64,000 nt of DNA from Candidatus Bipolaricaulota bacterium. Lineage in GTDB: Bacteria; Bipolaricaulota; Bipolaricaulia; UBA7950; UBA9294. Position 1 is the stretch's first letter. Each line of letters starts with the position of its first letter. This document shows positions 8,400 through 15,844 of this stretch, piece after piece. A model generated the notes under the pieces. It worked only from the letters and a program-made list of their open reading frames with translations, searched no databases and had not been told where the DNA came from. The DNA is taken from assembly GCA_028278555.1 (NCBI GenBank), contig JANQEA010000026.1, positions 97,267-161,266 on the forward strand, in the 5' to 3' direction. Both the position numbers and the translations under genes were made by a program.

Positions 8400-9840
8400 C
8401 GAGCGAACGCCGATCCGCGATCTCTTCGCGCAGGAGCTCCGCGTCGTCAACCTCGGGCTGTCGTCGTTCGCCGAGACGCTCAGGGCACACGGCACGCCGG
8501 TCGTCGATCTCGAGTGGAGACCGCCGGCCGGAGGCGACGCAGAGCTCGCCGAACTCCTCGATCGGTTGACCATCGACGGAGGCTGGATCGAGACGATCGA
8601 GCGGGCGAACGTCGAGGCCGTCACGCGTCTGCTCGAGGCCGAGCCGCGGGTCATCGGAATCGGGATCGCACGAGACGTCATCCCTGGGATGACCGATCGG
8701 ACGATCCTCCATGCCGGACCGCCGGTGGCCTGGAAGCGGATGTGCGGCCCGATGCGCGGCGCCGTCATCGGCGGGCTGCTCTACGAACAGCTTGCCGGCT
8801 CTCCAGGAGAAGCGGAACAGCTCGCCGCGTCCGGCGAGATCTCCTTCGATCCCTGCCACCATCACGACGCCGTCGGGCCGATGGCCGGCGTCGTCACGCC
8901 GTCGATGCCGGTCTGGATCGTCGAGAATGCCTCCGCCGGGAATCGTGCCTACTGCACGCTGAACGAGGGGCTGGGGAAGGTCCTCCGCTACGGCGCGTTC
9001 GCCGACGAGGTGATCGAACGGCTGAAGTGGATGGGCGACGAACTCGCGCCGACCCTCGCCGCCGCGATCGAGGCGCACGGACCGATCGACCTCCGAAGTC
9101 TGATCGCACAGGCTCTCCAGATGGGCGACGAAGGGCACAACCGGAATCGAGCCGGGACATCGCTGTTGATCCGCGAGCTGGCACCGTTCCTCGTCCGGCT
9201 CGACGGCGCGCGCGATTCCATCGCGCGCGTTCTCGAGTTCCTGAACGCGAACGACCACTTCTTCCTCAACCTGACGATGCCGGCCGGGAAGTGCGCCCTC
9301 GACACGGCGGCGAACGTCGAGAGGAGTTCGCTCGTGACCGTGATGGCACGAAACGGGACCGAGTTCGGGATCCGCGTCTCCGGGACCGGCGATCATTGGT
9401 TCACCGCGCCGGCGCCGATCGTCGATGGCCTCTATCTCCCCGGATTCTCCGCTGACGATGCGGCACCGGACATCGGCGACTCGGCAATCACCGAGACGGC
9501 CGGCTACGGAGGCTTCGCGATGGCCGCGGCGCCGGCGATCGTCCAGTTTGTCGGCGGCTCGCCGGACCAGGCACTCGAGACGACGCGGCGGATGCGTCGG
9601 ATCACCCTCGCCGAGAGCCGCGCGTACCAGGTGCCGGCCCTCGGCTTCCGCGGAACGCCGACCGGGATCGACGTCCTCAAGGTTGTCGAGACCGGGATCG
9701 TCCCGGCGATCAACACCGGGATCGCGCACAAGGAGCCGGGGATCGGCATGGTCGGCGCAGGTCTCGTCACGCCGCCGTTCGAGTGCTTCGCCGCCGCTGC
9801 ACGCGCGCTGACTGAGAGGATCGAGAAAACAGAAGCATGA
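8392..9840 (+). CDS. DUF1116 family protein (YlbE/AllG-like)
   Basis: The protein has 482 residues and is clearly DUF1116: conserved stretches include RVIGIGIARDVIPGM, the segment from GPPVAWKRMCGPMRGA, CHHHDAVGPMAGV, and a C-terminal GIAHKEPGIGMVGAG. In E. coli the homologue is reported as subunit AllG of oxamate carbamoyltransferase. The His/Cys-rich loops may form part of an active or metal site, but this is inference. The 8-nt overlap with fdrA indicates translational coupling and stoichiometric expression. Confidence 0.92.
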   Translation: MADERTPIRDLFAQELRVVNLGLSSFAETLRAHGTPVVDLEWRPPAGGDAELAELLDRLTIDGGWIETIERANVEAVTRLLEAEPRVIGIGIARDVIPGMTDRTILHAGPPVAWKRMCGPMRGAVIGGLLYEQLAGSPGEAEQLAASGEISFDPCHHHDAVGPMAGVVTPSMPVWIVENASAGNRAYCTLNEGLGKVLRYGAFADEVIERLKWMGDELAPTLAAAIEAHGPIDLRSLIAQALQMGDEGHNRNRAGTSLLIRELAPFLVRLDGARDSIARVLEFLNANDHFFLNLTMPAGKCALDTAANVERSSLVTVMARNGTEFGIRVSGTGDHWFTAPAPIVDGLYLPGFSADDAAPDIGDSAITETAGYGGFAMAAAPAIVQFVGGSPDQALETTRRMRRITLAESRAYQVPALGFRGTPTGIDVLKVVETGIVPAINTGIAHKEPGIGMVGAGLVTPPFECFAAAARALTERIEKTEA

Positions 9841-9927
9841 GCACACAAGCTGAAACGCTGAGTGCGCAGAGCATTCGCAAAGGAGAAGCAGCGGCCGAGT
9901 CATCGGGGGAAAACAAAGGGGAGGTGC

Positions 9928-10035
9928 ATGGGTTACGGTCAACACCACGAGGCCATCGAGTACGTCCCCCTGCATCTTGGGGTTCCCCTTCTGCGCTTCT
10001 CCGCGGCCTCTGCGTTGGATGAAGTTCAGAACTGA
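9928..10035 (+). CDS. Possible 35-aa small ORF between DUF1116 and cyclase genes
   Basis: The ORF runs from ATG at 9928 to TGA at 10035 in the 207-nt gap of the operon. It is preceded by AGGGGAGGTGC, though the SD-to-start distance is short (about 4 nt). The product begins MGYGQHHEAIEYVP and ends LDEVQN. No family was recognised. It may be chance or a leader peptide; conservation in relatives would decide. Confidence 0.2.
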   Translation: MGYGQHHEAIEYVPLHLGVPLLRFSAASALDEVQN

Positions 10036-10047
10036 AGGAGGAGCAAC

Positions 10048-10917
10048 GTGAGATTCATCGATCTGACGATTCCACTATCGATCGCCACGCCGCCGTGGCC
10101 AACCTACGAGCCGCTCCAGGTGAAATACTTCAAGCGCCTGGCTCCGAACGGGGCGAACGGGCAACTGCTGACGCACTCGAACCACGTCGGCACGCACCTC
10201 GACGGGGAGATCCACTTCTACACCCCGGGGAAGGACATCGCCGAGCTTGACTTCGACTTCCTCGTCCACGAGGGCGTGATCGTCGATCTCTCCGAGGCCG
10301 CCGGCGACTACGACATCTACACGCCGGAGATGATCGAGGAGCGCGTCGAGGTGAAGGAAGGCGACGTCCTGATCATCCACACCGGCTACCACCACTACGG
10401 CTGGGATCAGCCGACCGCCGACGAGGTTCGGTACATGGTCAAGCACCCCGGCCCGGACCGCGATTTCGCCGTCTGGTGCCGCGAGAAGAAGATCCGCTGG
10501 ATCGGCGTCGATTGCGGAAGCGCCGATCATCCGATGAACACGATCATCCGCGATTGGATGCCGCGCCAGGCGAAGGAGGCCGAGGCCCACTTCCAGGAGA
10601 CCTACGGGATGGGACTCGCCGAGCGGTTCGATGCGTCGAAGTACCAGCTGATGCACATCGAGCTGTTCAACCACGGGATCATCCACGCCGAGTGTCTCGG
10701 CGGCGACATCGATCTTCTCCTCGATCAGCGGGCGACGATCGGCTGCTTCCCATGGCGCTTCGTCGACGGCGAGAGCTCGATCGCTCGAATCGTTGCAATC
10801 GTCGACGACGATCGGTACGACGAACTGATGCAGGTCAAGTCCGAGTGCGTCCTGACCAAGTTCGGCGACATCGCTGGCGCGAAGAACCCGCACCTCCACG
10901 AGATCGGTCGAACCTGA
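10048..10917 (+). CDS. Cyclase / kynurenine-formamidase-like metal-dependent hydrolase
   Basis: The protein has 289 residues, with its GTG at 10048 behind GGAGGAG. The metal-binding motif HVGTHLDGEIHF (HxGTHxD) near residue 49 defines the cyclase family (PF04199), whose characterised members are Mn/Zn amidohydrolases such as kynurenine formamidase and isatin hydrolase. Other conserved parts are HTGYHHYGW and GVDCGSADHPMN. In this operon it is the natural candidate for opening the hydroxylated ring or hydrolysing an amide before the AllFGH-like step. It is somewhat longer than the usual ~210-260 residues, with an insertion around residues 170-195. Confidence 0.93.
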   Translation: MRFIDLTIPLSIATPPWPTYEPLQVKYFKRLAPNGANGQLLTHSNHVGTHLDGEIHFYTPGKDIAELDFDFLVHEGVIVDLSEAAGDYDIYTPEMIEERVEVKEGDVLIIHTGYHHYGWDQPTADEVRYMVKHPGPDRDFAVWCREKKIRWIGVDCGSADHPMNTIIRDWMPRQAKEAEAHFQETYGMGLAERFDASKYQLMHIELFNHGIIHAECLGGDIDLLLDQRATIGCFPWRFVDGESSIARIVAIVDDDRYDELMQVKSECVLTKFGDIAGAKNPHLHEIGRT

Positions 10918-10941
10918 GTTCGGCCGTTCTCGGCTGATGGC

Positions 10942-11745
10942 ATGACAACCGTCACAGCGATCCGAATCGGCGGGCATGCCCATCGCTATCTGGCCGCTGC
11001 CGGGAGATCAGGACATGTTGTCTCGGCGTTTCGACACGGACTCAACGTCCTCTTCGATGAGGAGCCCGATCCCGGGTTCGTGTCGATTCAGACCTGCGAC
11101 GTTCCACTTCATCCCTGGGCTGTCGAGATCGGGGAGCACGCAGACCTGCCGGATGTGGGCACACTGTGTACCACCAAAGCTGATGGTGTCCGCTTCGATG
11201 GCGGCTTCCGCGTGATCCTTCCCGAGCAAGCTGATGAGCTGACGATCGAACCATACTCTGCAGCGGAAGCAGAGCGGGCACGCGGCCGATGGACGCTCTT
11301 GATGGACTGCCTCACAAACGCGCGAAGAGATCGCCCCCCGGATCCGTTCCAGCCCGAAATCGACACGATCCTCGAACGCTGGCGCGGGACAAGCGATCCG
11401 GCGATCCTCCTCGACCTCATCGGTCTCGGCTCCGGCTCGACCCCGAGCGGCGACGACGTCCTCGTTGGCCTCCTCGCCGGATGGACTGCGTTCGGCGGAA
11501 TCGAGTGTCTGGCGATACTTCGCGACGAGGGCATCGAGTCGCGAACGAGCCTGCCGTCCGCCCAGATGATCCGGGCGGCGGTCGATGGTTCCTTCCCTGA
11601 ACCGCTCCAGGATCTCACTCTTGCGCTAGGACAAGCGGAGGTTTCACCGTCGGGGGTGCGGGATTCGGCGGCTCAACTCGCCAACCAGGGCGCCACGTCG
11701 GGGATCGCGATGCTCGCGGGAGTCGTCGCAACTCCGTTCGCCTAG
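10942..11745 (+). CDS. DUF2877 family protein (YlbF/AllH-like)
   Basis: The protein has 267 residues and is recognised as DUF2877 from the core LIGLGSGSTPSGDDVLVGLLAGW (residues about 153-175), which is diagnostic, and from a C-terminal SGIAMLAGV. The E. coli homologue YlbF is reported as AllH, the third component of oxamate carbamoyltransferase. It is the last gene of the operon, 24 nt after the cyclase stop, with a weak ribosome binding site. No clear terminator follows. Confidence 0.9.
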   Translation: MTTVTAIRIGGHAHRYLAAAGRSGHVVSAFRHGLNVLFDEEPDPGFVSIQTCDVPLHPWAVEIGEHADLPDVGTLCTTKADGVRFDGGFRVILPEQADELTIEPYSAAEAERARGRWTLLMDCLTNARRDRPPDPFQPEIDTILERWRGTSDPAILLDLIGLGSGSTPSGDDVLVGLLAGWTAFGGIECLAILRDEGIESRTSLPSAQMIRAAVDGSFPEPLQDLTLALGQAEVSPSGVRDSAAQLANQGATSGIAMLAGVVATPFA

Positions 11746-11834
11746 TCGCCTTCCAAGAGCAGAAGCCCGCTCGAGAACCCCGAAGCTTCCGTGAGGCACG
11801 TCCGGCTGCTGCACGATATCGCTTCGCCCTCCTG

Positions 11835-12809
11835 CTATTGCAGAATCAGGGACGAAATGTCGTCATTCGTGACTCCGATGTCCTCCAGCCACTGGTAGAT
11901 CCCAGAACTCAGCGCATAAGGATACATGCCCTCGAAGTTGGCATGTCGGCAGAGCTTCCAGTCGCCGCTGAGCGCCACGAGAGAGGAAACTCTGTCGTTG
12001 AAGAAGTTGTCATCTGAAGCGGCGAGATTCGGCTCGTAGTTGAAGACATGCTTGTGTGCACCGCGGAGGTATCGGTGCTCGAACAGCACTGACTGCCCTC
12101 GTATCCAGCCTCCAATCCGTGACGCCGACTCACTAACCACCTTCATGGACGACATATCGTCGTTCTCGATGTCGTAGTACTTCACCCACTGGTAGATCCC
12201 GGGACCTAGAACGTGAGCATACGGAGTTCCGTAGCTGACGTGTCTGAAGAATCTCCAGTCACCGCTCTGGATCACAATGGAGGAGACTCTGTCGTTGAAG
12301 AAGTTGTCATCCGAAGCGGCAAGATCAGACTCGCGATTGAAGACGTGCTTGTGTGCGCCCCGGAGACTTGCGTGTTCGAAAAGGACAGCGTGACCAAGGA
12401 TCTCCTCGCCAACAACGGACGGCGGCGCACTCACGGCCTGGAGAGAAGAGATGGCATCGTTGTCGAACCCAAGAGAACCCACATTGCGATAGATACCTGG
12501 ACCCAGAGTTGCTGCATACTGACCTATGTAGTTGCTGTGCATGTAGAACCTCCATGTCCCACTAAGCACAGCGATCGAGGAGACTCTGTCATTGAAGAAG
12601 TCGTCGTCGTGAGCAGCCAGATTGGATTCGCTATTGAAGACATGCTTGTGAGCGCCGTGCAGATTCACGTGCTCAAACAGGATAACATGCCCTTTGATCG
12701 TGTCCCCTGAAGCTGCGGTCACCGGAACGCCTCCGAGCAGGAGACCCAACAGAAGCCCTACAGCAATCCACATGGCTACGCTCGAACGAGAGCGCTCTGT
12801 ACGATTCAC
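11835..12809 (-). CDS. Secreted protein with three beta/gamma-crystallin domains
   Basis: The protein has 324 residues: a signal peptide (about 1-33) and then three repeats of about 95 residues. Each repeat holds two Greek-key halves. The first ends in the calcium-site signature FFNDRVSS (all three repeats); the second ends in NDAISS, NDDMSS and NDDISS. The (N/D)(N/D)xx(S/T)S pattern is the double-clamp Ca2+ motif of microbial beta/gamma-crystallins, so six Ca2+ sites are predicted. Each repeat also has VLFEH and GAHKHVFN. The role is unknown; family members bind calcium and are stress- or surface-related. Base composition is lower in GC than its neighbours, consistent with recent acquisition. 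Confidence 0.85.
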   Translation of the reverse strand: MNRTERSRSSVAMWIAVGLLLGLLLGGVPVTAASGDTIKGHVILFEHVNLHGAHKHVFNSESNLAAHDDDFFNDRVSSIAVLSGTWRFYMHSNYIGQYAATLGPGIYRNVGSLGFDNDAISSLQAVSAPPSVVGEEILGHAVLFEHASLRGAHKHVFNRESDLAASDDNFFNDRVSSIVIQSGDWRFFRHVSYGTPYAHVLGPGIYQWVKYYDIENDDMSSMKVVSESASRIGGWIRGQSVLFEHRYLRGAHKHVFNYEPNLAASDDNFFNDRVSSLVALSGDWKLCRHANFEGMYPYALSSGIYQWLEDIGVTNDDISSLILQ

Positions 12810-12902
12810 TTGACACCTCCGTTCTCAATCCTCAGTTGCAGTGTTTCGCGTTCCCAGTTCTCTATGAGGTTAACCTCCTCCCCATGGACAATCCCCTGTT
12901 CC

Positions 12903-12920
12903 CAGATCTGATATGATCTG
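12903..12920. promoter_or_regulatory. Inverted repeat CAGATC-N6-GATCTG upstream of crystallin gene
   Basis: Six-base arms CAGATC and GATCTG are separated by TGATAT. The site lies about 95 bp upstream of the crystallin start in an AT-richer part of the 260-bp intergenic stretch (12810-13069). It could be an operator; no regulator is adjacent. Nothing else was recognised in that intergenic stretch. Confidence 0.3.
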
Positions 12921-13069
12921 CTATTCGGCCATATTCTACGATTTACAGTATAGAAGATACTCTCCCCGGGCGGCCCGAAACCACCTAGAGAACAGCGCTG
13001 AGCGCCCTTGACAAGACAGAAATGATTTGGGGGGCCTGCTGGTATCAGAGTCGCAGCCTGTGCGTTACT

Positions 13070-13633
13070 TCATCCGCCACATTCGTCGAGTGGAGCGAGA
13101 AGATCGGCGAGGGGTGTCGCTTCGCTCCGAAGGATCGAGAAGAGGAGCAGGTTGAGGTACTCACCCCGATCGAAGTGCGCGTCTCGGAGGGTTCCCTCAA
13201 GCGTGTAGCCGACGCGCTCGGCGACGATCCGCGACGCTTCGTTCCGCGGGTCGAGGAGGATCTGGATCCGCCCGATCGGCTCTTGCTCGAAGAGGTAGGC
13301 AGTCGCCAACCGGACAGCCTCGCTCATGGTCCCCTTTCCGCGATCCTCGGGCTTGTAGATCCGGTAGCCGAGCTCCCATCCCTCGTAGCTGTGGGACGCC
13401 TTGTAGATGTTGATCTGCCCGATCCGGCGACCGTCCCGATCGGTGATCAGGAAGAGCTTGAAGTCGCTGGTCCACCAGTTCGTCTCCTCGAACTGCTTGA
13501 ACCACCGGGGCTCGGAGATGCATCCGAGCGGCCAGAACTCGCCGATTTCACGGACGTCTGACACAAGGTCGTAGAGCCCGTCGAGATCCGACCGACGGAA
13601 CGGACGCAGGATGACGCGGTGGCCGACAAGCAT
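13070..13633 (-). CDS. GNAT family N-acetyltransferase, RimJ/RimL type
   Basis: The protein has 187 residues from ATG 13633 (MLVGHRVILRPFRRSD), with GGAGGGA upstream; the longer upstream reading lacks a start site with SD. The acetyl-CoA loop is YKPEDRGKGTMSEAV (R-x2-GxG/S) near residue 100, followed by the RIVAERVGYTLEGTLRD element typical of RimJ/L enzymes that acetylate N-terminal or small-molecule amines. The substrate is unknown. Confidence 0.88.
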   Translation of the reverse strand: MLVGHRVILRPFRRSDLDGLYDLVSDVREIGEFWPLGCISEPRWFKQFEETNWWTSDFKLFLITDRDGRRIGQINIYKASHSYEGWELGYRIYKPEDRGKGTMSEAVRLATAYLFEQEPIGRIQILLDPRNEASRIVAERVGYTLEGTLRDAHFDRGEYLNLLLFSILRSEATPLADLLAPLDECGG

Positions 13634-13783
13634 GGCGATCCCTCCTGGATTCGGTTCGGACGAGATTCCTGAATTCGGTCGTTCGGCGCAAGCCGGGCGG
13701 CTCGGAGCGTTCACGTGGTGAGAGAAGAGGCGGGCCGGCTTTCACCGACCCGCCCATCGAAACCGTGTGGACCTGCCTTCGAC

Positions 13784-13960
13784 CTAGTATCGCCGGTCGC
13801 CACTGCTTCGCGGCGGGCGGCGCTTGCGGTTGCACTCATCGCAGTACACAGGCCGATCAGACCTTGGCTCAAACGGAAGCTCGTCGATCGCTATCCCACA
13901 ATCGGCACACTTCAGATTGAGATGTCGTACATCGACCACCCTACGTTCCCCACGACCCAT
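13784..13960 (-). CDS. Small zinc-ribbon protein of the CxxC-x17-CxxC type (58 aa)
   Basis: This 58-codon ORF has its ATG at 13960 behind AAAGGGAG and stop TAG at 13784. The product has CADCG near residue 18, then PFEPRSDRPVYCDEC, then a basic tail rich in Arg/Pro. This matches the small CxxC-x17-CxxC zinc-ribbon domain found in many bacteria and archaea (CxDCG...PF.P...DRPVYCxxC); here the spacing is 18. It probably binds one Zn2+ and, with the basic tail, may bind nucleic acid. It lies 150 nt upstream of the GNAT start and in the same direction. Confidence 0.75.
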   Translation of the reverse strand: MGRGERRVVDVRHLNLKCADCGIAIDELPFEPRSDRPVYCDECNRKRRPPRSSGDRRY

Positions 13961-14132
13961 TCAATCTCCCTTTGCGGTCTCAGTCCGTCAAGCTCCGATT
14001 GCCGTAGGCCGAGCCCGCATAAACCACGGTACGCCAATCGGCGCGAAAAGGAAAGGCCTCCGCAATCGGCCAGTCAGGAGGTGTCCGAGGGATCCTACAT
14101 CGCGGCGTCGCAACAACCACCTCGCCACCGAC

Positions 14133-14250
14133 CCGAGTTTGTGACCTCGGCCGCAAACTCGGCCGCGCCGCAAGGCACCGTGCAGGTGAGCTAGGAATGG
14201 ATCTCGCCTCGCCGCCAACGCGAGTTTGTGACCCCTGGTCGCAAACTCGC
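14133..14250. repeat. Two copies of a palindromic CGAGTTTG hairpin
   Basis: Copy 1 (14133-14162) has stem CCGAGTTTG/CAAACTCGG and copy 2 (14220-14250) has GCGAGTTTG/CAAACTCGC. Loops start GTGACC or TGACC, and both copies are followed by a CCGCGCCGC motif. The shared core and 58-bp spacing suggest a REP-like palindromic element. The stretch 13961-14132 holds nothing else that I recognise. Confidence 0.6.
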
Positions 14251-14251
14251 C

Positions 14252-14270
14252 CGCGCCGCCTAGCGGCGCG
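14252..14270 (-). terminator. GC hairpin directly after the release-factor-like gene
   Basis: A perfect 8-bp stem CGCGCCGC/GCGGCGCG with a 3-nt loop starts 3 nt after the stop codon at 14273 on the minus strand. There is no U-tract, so termination efficiency is uncertain. Confidence 0.45.
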
Positions 14271-14272
14271 AG

Positions 14273-14617
14273 CTACTCATCAACGCGAGGCTTCTGGCGG
14301 AAGAGCTTCTTGAGGCTGCGCCGCTTCTTGTCGGAGCGCGCTTTCCTGCGGACCGCGCGTGGAACGCTGGTGGGGATGCGCCGACGCACTGGCTTCGCTC
14401 GTTCGGCGAGCCTCCGCCGGAGCTCGCCGAGCGCGATCTGCTTGTTCCGGAGTTGGCTTCGCTCCTGCTGGCAGGTCACGACGATCCCGGTCGGCAGATG
14501 CCGGAGCCGGACGGCCGTCTCGCGGCGGTTGACGTTCTGCCCGCCCGGCCCGCTCGCGCGGAACGTCTCGACCTCGCACATGGCGAGGAGCTTGTCGTCG
14601 GTTAGCGGGATGGTCAT
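14273..14617 (-). CDS. Peptide chain release factor-like protein (GGQ domain only, ArfB-like)
   Basis: The protein has 114 residues. It holds only the catalytic class-I release factor domain: [20 protein letters not shown] near residue 20, with the universal GGQ for peptidyl-tRNA hydrolysis, followed by [20 protein letters not shown]. The stop-codon recognition domains are absent. The C-terminal ~40 residues are very basic (about 40% Arg/Lys), as in ArfB/YaeJ, whose tail enters the empty mRNA channel of stalled ribosomes. Ribosome rescue is the likely role. A truncated second copy lies at 15589-15729 on the other side of the acyltransferase-like gene. Confidence 0.85.
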   Translation of the reverse strand: MTIPLTDDKLLAMCEVETFRASGPGGQNVNRRETAVRLRHLPTGIVVTCQQERSQLRNKQIALGELRRRLAERAKPVRRRIPTSVPRAVRRKARSDKKRRSLKKLFRQKPRVDE

Positions 14618-14674
14618 GATTCATTGCCCCTGAGACAGGATACACCCAGGAGACACCGACGAAGGAGGCACTGC

Positions 14675-15610
14675 GTGGTCCGCATCCGCCGCATCGTGGC
14701 CGAGCTGAGAACGTCCCTCGCTTCCGGCGGGATCGAGGCGATGGCGAAGACGCACTCGGCCGCAATGAAGGACTGCACCTCCTACCGCGTCTTCTGTTGG
14801 GTGGTTGGCCTCGTCTATCCGGTGCCCGGCCTCCTCGATCTAATGAAGGGCCTCGACCGCCAAGTAGGGGAGCGCGGACTCACCGCCGCATCGGAGGAGG
14901 TCTTGGACAGGCTGCCGACGTCATGGGGAGCCGAGTTCCCCGCAGGACGAGAGGACGAGATCAGGACCCGTCCGGTCATCATCTTCGGCAAGCACGGATC
15001 GATCTTGACCCCGTTTCTGATCGCCGCGTCTCTGGACCGTCCGGACATCAAGATGCTCGGCGCCAGCTACGTCGCCACGCTCGGGCCGAACATCGCCCGC
15101 TACATGTACCCCGTCCACCTGCCGATCTCCACGTTTCGGAGGGCCACGAGGAAAGGGTTCCTCCTTCGAATCGGCGCGTGGATGGCCGTCAGGCTCGATT
15201 CTCCGGTCGAGAAGGAGACCGCCCAGGAGCGTGGGCGCGAGTCGCTGGTCCTGTCAGCCGAGCACGTCTGCGGCGGCGGGGCTCTCCTCATTGCGCCGGA
15301 TGCGCGCAATCCTAGAGCCAAATGGCGTTCGGGCATCGGGATCCTCGTGGCGCACGTCGCGAAGGCCGCCGCAGCGGACTGCGATGCCCTCCTCGTGCCG
15401 TACCGGATCTGGGCCTCGATCACCGGCATCTTTCACCTGCTCTCACGGAACCCCCTCATGAGAGCCCTCGGCCGATGGGAGTATCGCCGCCCGATCCGCG
15501 TCGCCTTCGGAGAACCGATCCGCCTCTCCGCAGTCATCGAAAAGACCGGCATCGACCCGGATGCGATCACCGAACACCTCGAGGCGTACTACCGCAGCCT
15601 GGGATTCTGA
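14675..15610 (+). CDS. Putative lysophospholipid acyltransferase (PlsC-like), degenerate active site
   Basis: The protein has 311 residues from GTG 14675 behind GAAGGAGG. The fold-specific landmarks of the LPLAT/PlsC family can be traced: a substrate-entry stretch GKHGSILTPFLIAASL, then IAPDARNPRAKWRSG (in place of FPEGTRS), and a C-terminal VAFGEPIRL. The catalytic His is present, but the HX4D aspartate is replaced by Thr (HGSILT), so activity is doubtful or altered. It may be a distant membrane-lipid acyltransferase. It is flanked by a full and a partial copy of the release-factor-like gene, suggesting insertion or duplication. Confidence 0.55.
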   Translation: MVRIRRIVAELRTSLASGGIEAMAKTHSAAMKDCTSYRVFCWVVGLVYPVPGLLDLMKGLDRQVGERGLTAASEEVLDRLPTSWGAEFPAGREDEIRTRPVIIFGKHGSILTPFLIAASLDRPDIKMLGASYVATLGPNIARYMYPVHLPISTFRRATRKGFLLRIGAWMAVRLDSPVEKETAQERGRESLVLSAEHVCGGGALLIAPDARNPRAKWRSGIGILVAHVAKAAAADCDALLVPYRIWASITGIFHLLSRNPLMRALGRWEYRRPIRVAFGEPIRLSAVIEKTGIDPDAITEHLEAYYRSLGF

Positions 15611-15729
15611 CGGAGCCGGACGGCGGCCTCACGCCGGTTGGCGTTCTGACCGCCCGGCCCGCTCGCACGGAACGTCTCGACCTCGCACTCGGCGAGGAGG
15701 TGGGCATCGGAATCGGGAATGGCTGTCAT
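15589..15729 (-). pseudogene. Truncated duplicate of the release-factor-like gene
   Basis: This 46-codon ORF from ATG 15729 repeats the first ~40 residues of the gene at 14273-14617: [20 protein letters not shown] versus [19 protein letters not shown]. After AAVRLR the homology stops and the frame runs antisense into the 3' end of the acyltransferase gene, ending at TAG. The GGQ is kept, but the rest of the domain and the basic tail are gone. DNA identity over ~100 bp is high (roughly 80% by eye), so the duplication is fairly recent or was maintained by conversion. Confidence 0.8.
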
Positions 15730-15844
15730 CGGAGATCCTCAGGCGGAGAATACCACTCATCGACCCTTTGACACCACGCTGAGGGCAGGACTTCCCACAG
15801 GAGCCAATTCGATTCAGGCAGCTCCGCCATTGTATCCTGGTCCC

